Shown here piece by piece: positions 13,301 to 19,315 of a DNA stretch of 31,155 bases. The notes under the pieces were generated by a model. It searched no databases. It was not told the DNA's origin and saw nothing but the letters and a program-made list of their open reading frames with translations. The number at the start of each line of letters is the position of its first letter. The first letter of the stretch is position 1. The position numbers were made by a program, and so were the translations under genes. This DNA comes from a virus, in the IMG/VR virus record IMGVR_UViG_3300030102_003564, positions 1 through 31,155 of that record; one strand, written 5' to 3'.

Positions 13301-13329
13301 ACGCTATCAGAAGCGGGGACGCCCGTCAA
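13301..13329 (-). promoter_or_regulatory. Candidate late promoter (pR'-like), leftward
   Basis: Minus strand TTGACG (13324-13329) and TAGCGT (13301-13306) are 17 bases apart. The -35 box is near perfect and the -10 box poor. Transcription would begin near 13294 and meet the terminator after about 15 to 35 bases, the layout of lambda pR'-tR'. Confidence 0.4.
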
Positions 13330-13339
13330 CACTCTATGC

Positions 13340-13391
13340 GCATATATGCTTGCATCTGTTTACTATAAAGCATATTATGCTCATATATGAG
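13340..13391 (+). promoter_or_regulatory. Rightward promoter with three operator-like palindromes
   Basis: TTGCAT (13350-13355) and TATTAT (13373-13378) are 17 bases apart. Three palindromes cover it: GCATATATGC (13340-13349) at the -35, GCATATTATGC (13370-13380) over the -10, and TCATATATGA (13381-13390) at the start point. GGGAG follows ahead of the ATG at 13411. Strong repression by the phage repressor or Cro is expected. Confidence 0.65.
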
Positions 13392-13410
13392 TCCTATAAG
13401 GGAGATTTCG

Positions 13411-13503
13411 ATGAAAGAGTGGATTTATGAAGGCATCTGCACAGTGTTTTTCTTTGTGGCGATGTTTATGTGGATGTTCATCTTGCTCGTGATGTTTGGC
13501 TAG
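13411..13503 (+). CDS. Single-span membrane micro-protein, 30 residues
   Basis: ATG at 13411 with GGGAG six bases upstream, directly after the operator-covered promoter. After the short head MKEWIYEGICT the chain is one hydrophobic segment (VFFFVAMFMWMFILLVMF) with a short end, so it is a one-pass membrane peptide with the head probably in the cytoplasm. It is the first gene of a two-gene plus-strand island lying between leftward operons. Function is unknown; small membrane peptides expressed early often act on host envelope or superinfection, but nothing here shows it. Confidence 0.65.
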   Translation: MKEWIYEGICTVFFFVAMFMWMFILLVMFG

Positions 13504-13673
13504 TGGAAGTCGAGTGTCCTGAGTGCGGCGGTGAAGGCCGCTGCGAGTATGAGGTAGCTGTCATTGATTGGGAACATGGCGGCTACTTAAAAGGTGAACG
13601 CATGACCTGTGAGCGCTGTCAGGGCGATGGTGTCATTGAGGTTGAGGACGAGGAGCAGTGCGTAAATTCTTAA
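13503..13673 (+). CDS. Small zinc-finger protein (DnaJ-type Cys motifs)
   Basis: 56 residues from a GTG at 13503 that overlaps the stop of the membrane micro-protein (TAGTG), which indicates coupled translation; an ATG at 13470 would overlap that gene by 34 bases. Two CxxC pairs, CPECGGEGRC near the start and MTCERCQGDG 30 residues later, form a zinc site like the DnaJ cysteine-rich repeat (CxxCxGxG). Small proteins of this kind are common in phage early regions and function is not assigned. The 3' end overlaps the converging gene by 41 bases. Confidence 0.7.
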   Translation: MEVECPECGGEGRCEYEVAVIDWEHGGYLKGERMTCERCQGDGVIEVEDEEQCVNS

Positions 13674-14130
13674 AAGCCTCATTCAGGTGATCGAGTGACA
13701 TACGCAATATCTCAGTCGCAGCTTTTGGGTTGCGGCTGTTTTTCTTTGCCCACTCTGGTGCGCTGTAATCATGCACCACGATATCCTCAACACAGCCGAA
13801 GCTCTCTGTCCCCATCAGCCACTTCAGCTTGAAATAATCCAATAGCGCTGTAGCACTATAATCGCTCATATCACCGCCAGATCCCTTTGGAAGCCCGTCC
13901 AGACTGCCAGTAACCCTCTGATTACGTCCTGCCGCTCTGTAAAGCTGCAGCAAGCGCTCTGCTGCCATGTGCTGTTGCGGTGTGATATGCCCATGCTTTT
14001 TGTAGTAATCAATCCAGCGCTGATCTGTAACCCGCGTGCGTCTTTTGCCTGCCTTTGCTGTGTCCACCCGCTCAACGCTGTGATGCTGCAAAAACTCATC
14101 AGTCGGATCTACACGCTTCTCTTCTGTCAT
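13633..14130 (-). CDS. Hypothetical protein, candidate late regulator
   Basis: 165 residues, ATG at 14130 overlapping the upstream stop (ATGA). Polar and mostly helical, with a basic N-terminal part (KAGKRRTRVTDQRWIDYYKK), a central helix pair HITPQQHMAAERLLQLYRAA and LLDYFKLKWLM, then a C-terminal helix. The segment ITPQQHMAAERLLxLYRAAG recalls DUF6456-type proteins of alphaproteobacteria and their phages. It is the last gene of the leftward early operon, just before a promoter-terminator pair leading to late genes, the place of Q antiterminators in lambdoid phages. That role is inference from position only. Confidence 0.75.
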   Translation of the reverse strand: MTEEKRVDPTDEFLQHHSVERVDTAKAGKRRTRVTDQRWIDYYKKHGHITPQQHMAAERLLQLYRAAGRNQRVTGSLDGLPKGSGGDMSDYSATALLDYFKLKWLMGTESFGCVEDIVVHDYSAPEWAKKNSRNPKAATEILRMSLDHLNEAFKNLRTAPRPQPQ

Positions 14131-14882
14131 ATCCAGCCGTTCCGCTTTGCCTCAATGATGACCTCTGGCCTGTGACGTGCGTAGTAATCCTTCATAGTCG
14201 GCGTAACCTTTTCCAGAAACTCCTGCTTTGACTTGGGCATCCACTTCTGCGAAACACCGAAGTTGTCTCGCACTTCCTCTACCTCATCCTCTGCATCATC
14301 CCAGCGTCCCTGATTAAGCCACGTCGTCGGGTGCAAAACATACTGCTGTGCCGTCCCGTTATCCTTCACCCGCTGCGCATAAGCCTTTACCCGCTCCAGC
14401 AACGTATCGGCGTCGATGTCTTTGAGAGCCGTCTTATAAGCACGCAAAGCTGCCTTCTTTCCCACCTTCTTCGGTACGGCTTCCCAAAAGGCATCGAAAG
14501 ACGAATTGATCATATTATTATTGTTACTACTATTGTTAACTATTGTTTGGCTGACATCTGGTGTCAGGGTTACCCCGTCACCCGTGTCAGGGTTACCATG
14601 ACATCTGGTGTCAGGGTGACATTCTGTCAGGGTAGGCAAAAAGTATCTGTTTGTTTGCGGTGGATTGTGCAGTATCTGTATCAATCCGACCTCTTGAAGC
14701 AGCGCTAATTTACGGCTTACGGTGCGCTCAGTGCAGTCAGCCATATCTGCCAGCCTCTCCACCGAAGGCCACGCATAACCCCTATCCTCATTATACTTGT
14801 CGGCAATTCCTAACAACACCAGCTTTGCAGTCGGATCGTCCAGCTTTTGCTTAAACGCCCACGTTAGCGCTTCTATACTCAT
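14127..14882 (-). CDS. Replication initiator, lambda O-like
   Basis: 251 residues, ATG 14882 with GGAG seven bases upstream. Residues 1-80 are a winged-helix of the HTH_36 type: ALTWAFKQKLDDPTAKLVLL, then WPSVERLADMADCTERTVSR, then KLALLQEVGLIQ. A variable linker (83-125) ends in an Asn-rich run (VNNSSNNNNMINSS). The C-terminal part has FDAFWEAVPKKVGKKAALRA and ATTWLNQGRWDD-like text (HPTTWLNQGRW), typical of phage replisome organisers that recruit helicase. The DNA coding for the linker holds direct repeats and an A/T-rich stretch, as in lambda O. No helicase or loader gene is seen, so host helicase is presumably recruited. Confidence 0.85.
   Translation of the reverse strand: MSIEALTWAFKQKLDDPTAKLVLLGIADKYNEDRGYAWPSVERLADMADCTERTVSRKLALLQEVGLIQILHNPPQTNRYFLPTLTECHPDTRCHGNPDTGDGVTLTPDVSQTIVNNSSNNNNMINSSFDAFWEAVPKKVGKKAALRAYKTALKDIDADTLLERVKAYAQRVKDNGTAQQYVLHPTTWLNQGRWDDAEDEVEEVRDNFGVSQKWMPKSKQEFLEKVTPTMKDYYARHRPEVIIEAKRNGWI
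14508..14636 (-). other. Probable replication origin: iterons plus A/T-rich segment
   Basis: GTGTCAGGGTTACC occurs at 14561-14574 and 14584-14597, with variants GTGTCAGGGTGAC (14608-14620) and CTGTCAGGGTAGG (14624-14636). A longer unit TGACATCTGGTGTCAGGGT is exact at 14552-14570 and 14599-14617, and contains the inverted pair TGACA/TGTCA. Next to the repeats, 14508-14550 is very A/T rich (TTATTATTGTTACTACTATT region). Iterons plus an unwinding element inside the initiator gene is the lambda ori layout. Confidence 0.75.
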
Positions 14883-15339
14883 CAAGATCTCCCATCTGTC
14901 TCAACGCCTCTTTCGGCACAAAGAACGCAGCCCCATGACCGCCATAGTTCTTCTGCCACTCCTCTTTCTTCGCATCCTCTGAGCGTATCCAGCCCCAGAC
15001 GAGATATTCAGGCGACTGTCCTGTCACTAGAATAAACACCCGACCGTCAGGATCGTCATGCCTGACAATTAGGTCATAATCATGCTCAGATCGTGTCCGC
15101 ACTTCCCAGCCAGTGCTGTCGATGTCACCGCCGTTTTTGAACGTGTTAATAGACCCGCCCCAATACTTACCCATCAGCTTGGCTACAGCGATCTCCCCGC
15201 AAGCCCCTTCGATGTGTCCCTGCCATTCACGTCCGGCAAACAGAGAGGGCAAGCCGCGCCGCTTTGCGGATATATGCCGCAAGCAGGCAGCGTTGGACGC
15301 CATCGCCATTTCGTAATCGGTAAGCGTCACCTCAATCAT
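14851..15339 (-). CDS. Hypothetical protein, possible PD-(D/E)XK-like fold
   Basis: 162 residues, ATG 15339. The middle part GHIEGACGEIAVAKLMGKYW, then NGGDIDSTGWEVRTRSEHDY, then DLIVRHDDPDGRVFILVTG follows the order helix-Glu, strand-Asp, strand-ExK of restriction-type nucleases, but the usual Lys is Arg (EVRTR). Similar proteins occur in alphaproteobacterial phages without assigned function. The C-terminus YLVWGWIRSEDAKKEEW and FFVPKEALRQM looks like a small extra domain. It overlaps the initiator gene by 32 bases. It may be an inactive or divergent nuclease; confidence in that fold is modest. Confidence 0.75.
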   Translation of the reverse strand: MIEVTLTDYEMAMASNAACLRHISAKRRGLPSLFAGREWQGHIEGACGEIAVAKLMGKYWGGSINTFKNGGDIDSTGWEVRTRSEHDYDLIVRHDDPDGRVFILVTGQSPEYLVWGWIRSEDAKKEEWQKNYGGHGAAFFVPKEALRQMGDLDEYRSANVGV

Positions 15340-15544
15340 TAACAGCCACCACCTCTAAGACGTCGCAGTCGCCAAAGTTGACGTTATCCAGCTTTAAATG
15401 CTTGCGCCTGCGAAGCCGACCCTCTGCAATTAAACGCGCCTCTTTCTCGTCCGCAGCCTTTACGACCACATCTTCCATGACCTCATAGCAAAGCAGCACC
15501 TTAAAAGGCTTTGAATAGCGTGGGTTATCACTAATGGTTTTCAC
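15332..15544 (-). CDS. Small hypothetical protein
   Basis: 70 residues, GTG start at 15544 with GGGGA eight bases upstream; overlaps the next gene by eight bases and the previous by 14. The core FKVLLCYEVMEDVVVKAADE, then KEARLIAEGRLRRRKHL, is a beta-alpha pattern seen in small phage early proteins that begin with a strand carrying a 'xVxAxDExEA' turn. The end CDVLEVVAVND is a strand. No named family and no function can be given. Confidence 0.7.
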   Translation of the reverse strand: MKTISDNPRYSKPFKVLLCYEVMEDVVVKAADEKEARLIAEGRLRRRKHLKLDNVNFGDCDVLEVVAVND

Positions 15545-15857
15545 TGTGTTTCCCCGCCACTAAATCAAAAAAGTCGCCCATATCGAGGACGACCAACTCA
15601 CGCTTTCCATCTGCCTTTATGACCAGACCGTCGTTACCTTCGATCCAGTCGTAGATCTGTTTGAAGCCTGAAGCGCGGCACTTCACCTCCAGCGTCCAGC
15701 GCTCTTTGCTGTTCTCACAGCCAACAACAATGTCACCTTTTATCGAACCACCGCCGGACAAAGGCACGCGGTAGCTGGCGTCTAGCCCATGATCGATAGC
15801 CTTTTTGCGCACGTTATTTTCGACGCGGTAGCCCTTATCCCTCTGGCTTTTTCCCAT
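15531..15857 (-). CDS. Holliday junction resolvase-like PD-(D/E)XK nuclease
   Basis: 108 residues from ATG 15857; the longer frame only reads the Cro-like gene out of frame. The layout is that of archaeal-type Hjc resolvases found in phages. An N-terminal basic helix GKSQRDKGYRVENNVRKKA is followed by YRVPLSGGGSIKGDIVVG (catalytic Asp), then WTLEVKCRASGFKQIYDWI (the ExK pair Glu-Val-Lys), then a helix with GNDGLVIKADG. It would resolve recombination or replication junctions before packaging. It sits in the leftward early operon between Cro-like and replication genes. Confidence 0.82.
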   Translation of the reverse strand: MGKSQRDKGYRVENNVRKKAIDHGLDASYRVPLSGGGSIKGDIVVGCENSKERWTLEVKCRASGFKQIYDWIEGNDGLVIKADGKRELVVLDMGDFFDLVAGKHSENH

Positions 15858-16044
15858 GTTCTCGCACCCAATCTTCCAGCGACACATCACCCTTCGTGAG
15901 GGTATGGATCTGCATAATTCTTTTGCCTGAAGGGATAGACAGCCCATAAATCCACTTATGCACTGTGGCCTGACATACGCTGCATCGTTTCGCAAAATCG
16001 CTCTGACTCAGGCCATTTGTTACTAGATATTGATTTAATTTCAT
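15835..16044 (-). CDS. Cro-like helix-turn-helix regulator
   Basis: 69 residues, ATG 16044, with no clear ribosome binding site. The core MKLNQYLVTNGLSQSDFAKR, then CSVCQATVHKWIYGLSIPSG is a compact HTH of the Cro/YdaS type: helix two SQSDFAKRC and recognition helix QATVHKWIYG. It is the first gene of the leftward operon, divergent from the repressor side, with its promoter at 16081-16109 overlapping an operator. It probably competes with the repressor for the GCATATATGC sites. Length and position fit Cro well; which sites it prefers cannot be read from sequence. Confidence 0.8.
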   Translation of the reverse strand: MKLNQYLVTNGLSQSDFAKRCSVCQATVHKWIYGLSIPSGKRIMQIHTLTKGDVSLEDWVREHGKKPEG

Positions 16045-16080
16045 CGAAGAACACAATATGCGGTTGCTTAACTATGGGGC

Positions 16081-16109
16081 ATATTTGCGCATATATCCAC
16101 ATCTGTCAA
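16081..16109 (-). promoter_or_regulatory. Leftward early promoter with operator in the spacer
   Basis: Minus strand TTGACA (16104-16109) is a perfect -35 box, followed after exactly 17 bases by AAATAT (16081-16086). The spacer contains GGATATATGCGC (16087-16098), a variant of the operator. Transcription would enter the Cro-like gene and the replication operon. Confidence 0.75.
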
Positions 16110-16154
16110 TAAGCAGATAACCCAAAATGACATTTTACTAGCATTTCTGCGTGG

Positions 16155-16187
16155 TTAGGCTATGCTATATATGCCTTATAGTAAAAT
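16155..16187 (+). promoter_or_regulatory. Rightward early promoter with operator in the spacer
   Basis: TTAGGC (16155-16160) and TATAGT (16177-16182) are 16 bases apart, with a second possible -10 TAAAAT at 16182-16187. The spacer holds GCTATATATGC (16164-16174), an operator-like palindrome. GGAGG follows at 16210-16214 ahead of the ATG at 16221. The rest of the region 16045-16220 shows no gene. Confidence 0.55.
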
Positions 16188-16220
16188 TAAAGTTTTGTGA
16201 CATTTCATTGGAGGTTTGAT

Positions 16221-16412
16221 ATGAGTTTGTTCACTGCTTCGGAACATTGGGAAAATATACCTACAGCGCCGCCTAAAAAAGGTAGAAGAGAGTGTAAAAA
16301 AGGCATCGCATACGGATTGCGGTGGAACAGGAATATTGCATCGGTTGGGGTGAATTCACCTCCTGACAAATCTGTTAAAGGAAATCTATTGTGGAGTATC
16401 CAAACAATCTGA
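16221..16412 (+). CDS. Small basic hypothetical protein before the repressor
   Basis: 63 residues from ATG 16221, which has TTGGAGG seven bases upstream; an earlier GTG-type start has no such site. The chain begins MSLFTASEHWENIPTAPPKK, continues with a basic GRRECKKGIAYGLRWNRN and ends in a hydrophilic stretch. It is the first gene of the rightward operon and overlaps the repressor start by 22 bases, so it may set repressor translation by coupling. It resembles no family I know. An antirepressor or leader role would be a guess. Confidence 0.6.
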   Translation: MSLFTASEHWENIPTAPPKKGRRECKKGIAYGLRWNRNIASVGVNSPPDKSVKGNLLWSIQTI

Positions 16413-16984
16413 GACGTTTGCGTGACGCAAAGAGTCTCACTCAGGGTCAAGTTGCAGATCAGCTTGGCATCAATCAGGCTGAGTACAGCCGCATAGAGAA
16501 AGGGCGCAGAAGGGTTGGCACGCATCTCAAAGCACTAAGCAAAATATTAAAGTGCAAAGAGGATGCTATATTAGCGCCCGACCAATACCAGCCAGCCGCA
16601 AGTATCTTACCAGAGGACATTCCTGTTTACGCTTTGCCAGAACCAGATGGTGAAAGCGTGCGCTTTGATATGGCTATGACGAGCCGTATAGCACGCCCAC
16701 CTGTATTGGCTGATGCAGTAAACTCATTCGGTATGTTTAACTGTGGTTCAGCCATGATGCCCCGCTTAAAACATGGGGACTTCCTTTTCTGCGACCCAGA
16801 TGAGGCTGCAAAGGGTAATGACATTTGTGTTTTAGTGTTGCAGCGCGGTAACAGGCTGGTTGCTTTAGTGCGAGAGTGTCTTGGAGATAATGTCTGGCTA
16901 CGGCTGGACAAATCCGAAGAGGAGAGCTTTGGGGCAGACCTGAAACAGGTCGCTCCTGTGTTAGCCGTTAATCTGGCTAGATAG
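16391..16984 (+). CDS. CI-like repressor with degenerate S24 peptidase domain
   Basis: 197 residues, GTG start with AAGGA eight bases upstream. Residues 5-60 are an XRE-type HTH (NLRRLRDAKSLTQGQVADQL, INQAEYSRIEKGRR). Residues 95-197 follow the LexA/CI C-terminal fold: FGMFNCGSAMMPRLKHGDFL, then a core strand ICVLVLQRGNRLVALVREC. In active S24 domains the motif is G-x-S-M-x-P-x-L-x-x-G-D; here it is G-S-A-M-M-P-R-L-K-H-G-D, so the nucleophile Ser becomes Ala121. The Lys expected in the later strand is not seen either. It would still dimerise and bind the GCATATATGC operators, but self-cleavage after DNA damage seems unlikely. Confidence 0.85.
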   Translation: MEYPNNLRRLRDAKSLTQGQVADQLGINQAEYSRIEKGRRRVGTHLKALSKILKCKEDAILAPDQYQPAASILPEDIPVYALPEPDGESVRFDMAMTSRIARPPVLADAVNSFGMFNCGSAMMPRLKHGDFLFCDPDEAAKGNDICVLVLQRGNRLVALVRECLGDNVWLRLDKSEEESFGADLKQVAPVLAVNLAR

Positions 16985-16993
16985 CATTTATGA

Positions 16994-17032
16994 GCATATA
17001 TGCTTGACCTAACTTATGCCCTAATGTAAAAA
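16994..17032 (+). promoter_or_regulatory. Operator and weak promoter before the recombination genes
   Basis: A perfect GCATATATGC palindrome (16994-17003) directly precedes TTGACC (17004-17009). TAAAAA lies 17 bases later (17027-17032). The start ATG at 17039 would be almost leaderless from this promoter, so the assignment is weak; the operator itself is clear. Confidence 0.5.
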
Positions 17033-17038
17033 GGGGCT

Positions 17039-17959
17039 ATGAGTGATGACACACCAAAGCCAGAAAAGAGTGAAGACGCGCAGGACATTCCGGCGTATTT
17101 TCGCTCTTTTTCTTTAAGCACAAAGTCATTAGATGAGCGCCTGACCACCATAGGCGGCTCTGACATCAATATACTGGCAAGCGCCGACCCTAAAGAAATA
17201 AACCGCCTTTACGATAAAAAGGTAAACGCGCTGCATGATGACCTCAGTATGGTCTGGCCTGTTTTGATGGGCCATGTAACTGAGGACGTAAACACCGAAT
17301 GGTGTGCGTATAAGCAGGGAATCGACATTGTAGACCGTCAACGAATTATACGCGGAAAAAAGTACAAATTTATGCGCTGCACTCTTGACGGCGCTGTCAG
17401 AAAGTATAAAGGCACGCAAGCCGTATTTGACGCAAAGTTTACGCTTGGTCGCCCTATGAAGGGTGAGGCGTGGGATGAAGTGATCCCCCGCTTGGTGCGC
17501 AAATACACACCGCAGCTTCATTGGAACGCTTACCTTCTAGCAGAAGAAACAAACAAGCCTGTCGAGTACGGCCTGCTTTCTATATTGCGTGGCGGCAACG
17601 AGCCGACCTTTCATGAAGTGCCTATAGATCCAGAATATACACAACACCTCATCGGGCTTGCCACATACTTTATGGGCTGCATTGAGATGGGCGTGTATCC
17701 AGAAGAAGTAGAGCGCAGGGAAGTCACACTGCCGCCAGAGGAACGTCTGCCTGTAGATATGGAGCAGAGCAACAACGGGCCGCGCTGGAAACAACTCGCC
17801 GAAACTTACAGGCAAGTTGCAGGCGCAGCCGACACATTCAAAAAGACTGAAACTGAAATCAAAAAGCTAGTGCCGCCCAGTGCTTCAGAGGCTTTCGGGC
17901 ATGGCATCCGCGTGAAGGTATCCAAGAACAATGCAAAGAAAGTGGAGATCATCAAATGA
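17039..17959 (+). CDS. YqaJ/lambda-exonuclease-type recombination nuclease
   Basis: 306 residues, ATG 17039 with AGGGG upstream. The N-terminal RLTTIGGSDINILASADPKE is the typical GGSD opening of phage YqaJ-like exonucleases. MGHVTEDVNTEWCAYKQG is the helix with the conserved Gly-x-x-x-Glu. CTLDGAVRKYKGTQAVFDAK holds the active site: Asp117 in LDG, then Asp131-Ala-Lys133, where most relatives have Glu-x-Lys. It degrades one strand of double-stranded DNA from ends to give tails for the annealing protein encoded next, with which it overlaps (ATGA). The last 70 residues are helical and basic. The Glu-to-Asp change is conservative. Confidence 0.85.
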   Translation: MSDDTPKPEKSEDAQDIPAYFRSFSLSTKSLDERLTTIGGSDINILASADPKEINRLYDKKVNALHDDLSMVWPVLMGHVTEDVNTEWCAYKQGIDIVDRQRIIRGKKYKFMRCTLDGAVRKYKGTQAVFDAKFTLGRPMKGEAWDEVIPRLVRKYTPQLHWNAYLLAEETNKPVEYGLLSILRGGNEPTFHEVPIDPEYTQHLIGLATYFMGCIEMGVYPEEVERREVTLPPEERLPVDMEQSNNGPRWKQLAETYRQVAGAADTFKKTETEIKKLVPPSASEAFGHGIRVKVSKNNAKKVEIIK

Positions 17960-18549
17960 GTGAGTTAGCAAAGGCGCTGGTCAAATGGCACGCCACGAAC
18001 CCGAAGGCGCGGCTGGACAGTAAGAACCCGCACTTCAAAAGCGAGTTTGCATCGCTGGAAAGTGTAATTGCTTGCGTAAATAGCGCGTCCGCTTATGGCA
18101 TCACCTTTATGCAGCCGACAGGCTTTGACGGTGATATCGACTATGTCGAAACGATTATGATCCATGAAGGCGGTGAGGAGCGTGTAGCACGCACAAAGAT
18201 AAAGTCGAAAGACTCCTCAGACCCACAGAAATATGGGGCTGGGATTACTTATGCAAAACGCTTCGGCTTGCAGTCTTTGTTCGGCATCGCCGACACAGAT
18301 GACGATGGCAATTTAGCAAGCCAGCCACCGAAAGAAGCGCCACCAGTTGGTAACTCCCTGTCCAACGGCGCTACCCCCGCCCCCCAAACAAATCCTCCAG
18401 CTGGTGGGGCGGGGATGTCCTTAGAAGAAGAATTGTCAATGGCAGAGACGCAAGACCAGCTTCTCGCATTGTTCAATAGGGTCAAACCTACAGACCCGAA
18501 AGTGATCCAGTTGTTTAGCAAGAGAAAGGATGCGATCAATGGACAATGA
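17956..18549 (+). CDS. erf: ERF-family single-strand annealing protein
   Basis: 197 residues, ATG overlapping the exonuclease stop. Residues 1-120 match the ERF domain: DSKNPHFKSEFASLESVIAC near the start, GITFMQPTGF, then TIMIHEGGEERVARTKI, and the most typical block QKYGAGITYAKRFGLQSLFG followed by IADTDDDGN. A Pro/Ala linker follows, then a C-terminal helical tail LEEELSMAETQDQLLALFNR that may bind partners. ERF proteins anneal homologous single strands, here with the exonuclease upstream, for recombination or circularisation of phage DNA. Confidence 0.92.
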   Translation: MSELAKALVKWHATNPKARLDSKNPHFKSEFASLESVIACVNSASAYGITFMQPTGFDGDIDYVETIMIHEGGEERVARTKIKSKDSSDPQKYGAGITYAKRFGLQSLFGIADTDDDGNLASQPPKEAPPVGNSLSNGATPAPQTNPPAGGAGMSLEEELSMAETQDQLLALFNRVKPTDPKVIQLFSKRKDAINGQ

Positions 18550-18775
18550 AATGAAGGGTGCGCTCTTCCACAATGATAAGGGCGACAATCCAAGCCGCCC
18601 AGATATGCGTGGGGAAGTCACCATCAATGGCACAAAGTACAGTCTGTCTGGCTGGAACAATACCAGCAAAGGCGGAAAGGACTATGTCGGACTGAAAGTC
18701 TCAGAGTGGGTGGATAAGCCTGCGCAGCAGCCAAAACCCGCGCAGGGTGGGCTAGATGACCAGATTCCCTTCTGA
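18539..18775 (+). CDS. Small SSB-like protein with acidic DDQIPF tail
   Basis: 78 residues from ATG 18539 (AAGGA eight bases upstream), overlapping the ERF gene by 11 bases. The core MKGALFHNDKGDNPSRPDMR, then GEVTINGTKYSLSGWNN and KDYVGLKVSEW is a small beta barrel pattern like half an OB fold. The C-terminal QGGLDDQIPF is almost the DDDIPF tip by which bacterial SSB binds partner proteins. It follows exonuclease and ERF genes, where phages often keep SSB. The barrel is shorter than classical SSB (about 110 residues), so it may bind single-stranded DNA weakly or mimic the SSB tail. Confidence 0.7.
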   Translation: MDNEMKGALFHNDKGDNPSRPDMRGEVTINGTKYSLSGWNNTSKGGKDYVGLKVSEWVDKPAQQPKPAQGGLDDQIPF

Positions 18776-18986
18776 CATGGTCGACACATCGTACAACGAT
18801 GATTGGATAAAAAAGCAAGAGGACGGACATCCTGTCCTCTGCGTCCCCCGCCCTGAAGGGGCGCTGCTTGTGATCGGTAGCAGGCAGGCAATCAATGAAA
18901 TGTCACCAAAGCAACAAGCGCAGTTAGGAATCGAGTTGATCCAGATCGCTTTGCAGAGGCTTGACGATGTTCAGACAGATACATGA
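18756..18986 (+). CDS. Small hypothetical protein of the early operon
   Basis: 76 residues, ATG 18756 overlapping the SSB-like gene by 20 bases; ribosome binding is weak (GGGTGGG) and an ATG at 18777 is possible. The sequence shows a polar start, VLCVPRPEGALLVIGSRQAI as two strands, and a helix PKQQAQLGIELIQIALQRL. No named family, metal site or membrane segment. It lies in a tight row of small rightward genes, so it is probably expressed with the recombination genes. Confidence 0.65.
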   Translation: MTRFPSDMVDTSYNDDWIKKQEDGHPVLCVPRPEGALLVIGSRQAINEMSPKQQAQLGIELIQIALQRLDDVQTDT

Positions 18987-19167
18987 CAGGCACATCACCT
19001 GTGACTTTTGCGGCGCACTTACGAGAGCGCGTGTTCACCCCGATGAGCCTGATGTAGTGCGGTGCGGGTCTTGTCATTACCCGCTTTCGGAAGGCGAGTT
19101 TAGTGGCAAGAAAAAAGAAAAAACGCATCGAAAATTATCTGGAAAGCCCACGCATGAGGGAGTGTGA
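18967..19167 (+). CDS. Small zinc-ribbon protein
   Basis: 66 residues from ATG 18967 with GAGG seven bases upstream, overlapping the previous gene by 20 bases. CDFCGALTRARVHPDEP and VRCGSCHYPLSEGEF give two CxxC pairs 20 residues apart, a zinc ribbon. The C-terminal 20 residues are basic (KKKEKTHRKLSGK), perhaps for nucleic-acid contact. Role unknown. Its 3' end overlaps the following gene by 65 bases, long for a phage, so one of the two starts may lie further downstream. Confidence 0.6.
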   Translation: MFRQIHDRHITCDFCGALTRARVHPDEPDVVRCGSCHYPLSEGEFSGKKKEKTHRKLSGKPTHEGV

Positions 19168-19315
19168 GTTTTGCAAAAAGCAGTTCAATCTAAATGGTTT
19201 CGGCTGGTCAGTGAACGGGAACGGGGCGCTCTTCTGCTCCTGCCAATGTCACTGGGAGAACTATCAACGCAGCGAAAGGATACGAAAGGGAGAAGCGACA
19301 TGGAAGGATCTTTAG
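19103..19315 (+). CDS. Small zinc-finger protein, basic N-terminus
   Basis: 70 residues from a GTG at 19103 (AAGG eight bases upstream); an in-frame ATG at 19154 is the alternative. RECEFCKKQFNLNG and ALFCSCQCHWENYQ give a four-cysteine (plus His) site, a treble-clef-like finger known from HNH-related and small phage proteins, but no nuclease motif is present. The N-terminal KKKKR patch is basic. It overlaps the next gene by 16 bases. Confidence 0.6.
   Translation: MARKKKKRIENYLESPRMRECEFCKKQFNLNGFGWSVNGNGALFCSCQCHWENYQRSERIRKGEATWKDL

Noticed and set aside
15858-15995. Longer N-terminus for the resolvase-like gene
   Set aside because: Those codons lie over the Cro-like gene and look non-coding (Cys and Arg scatter); the ATG at 15857 gives the family's normal length.
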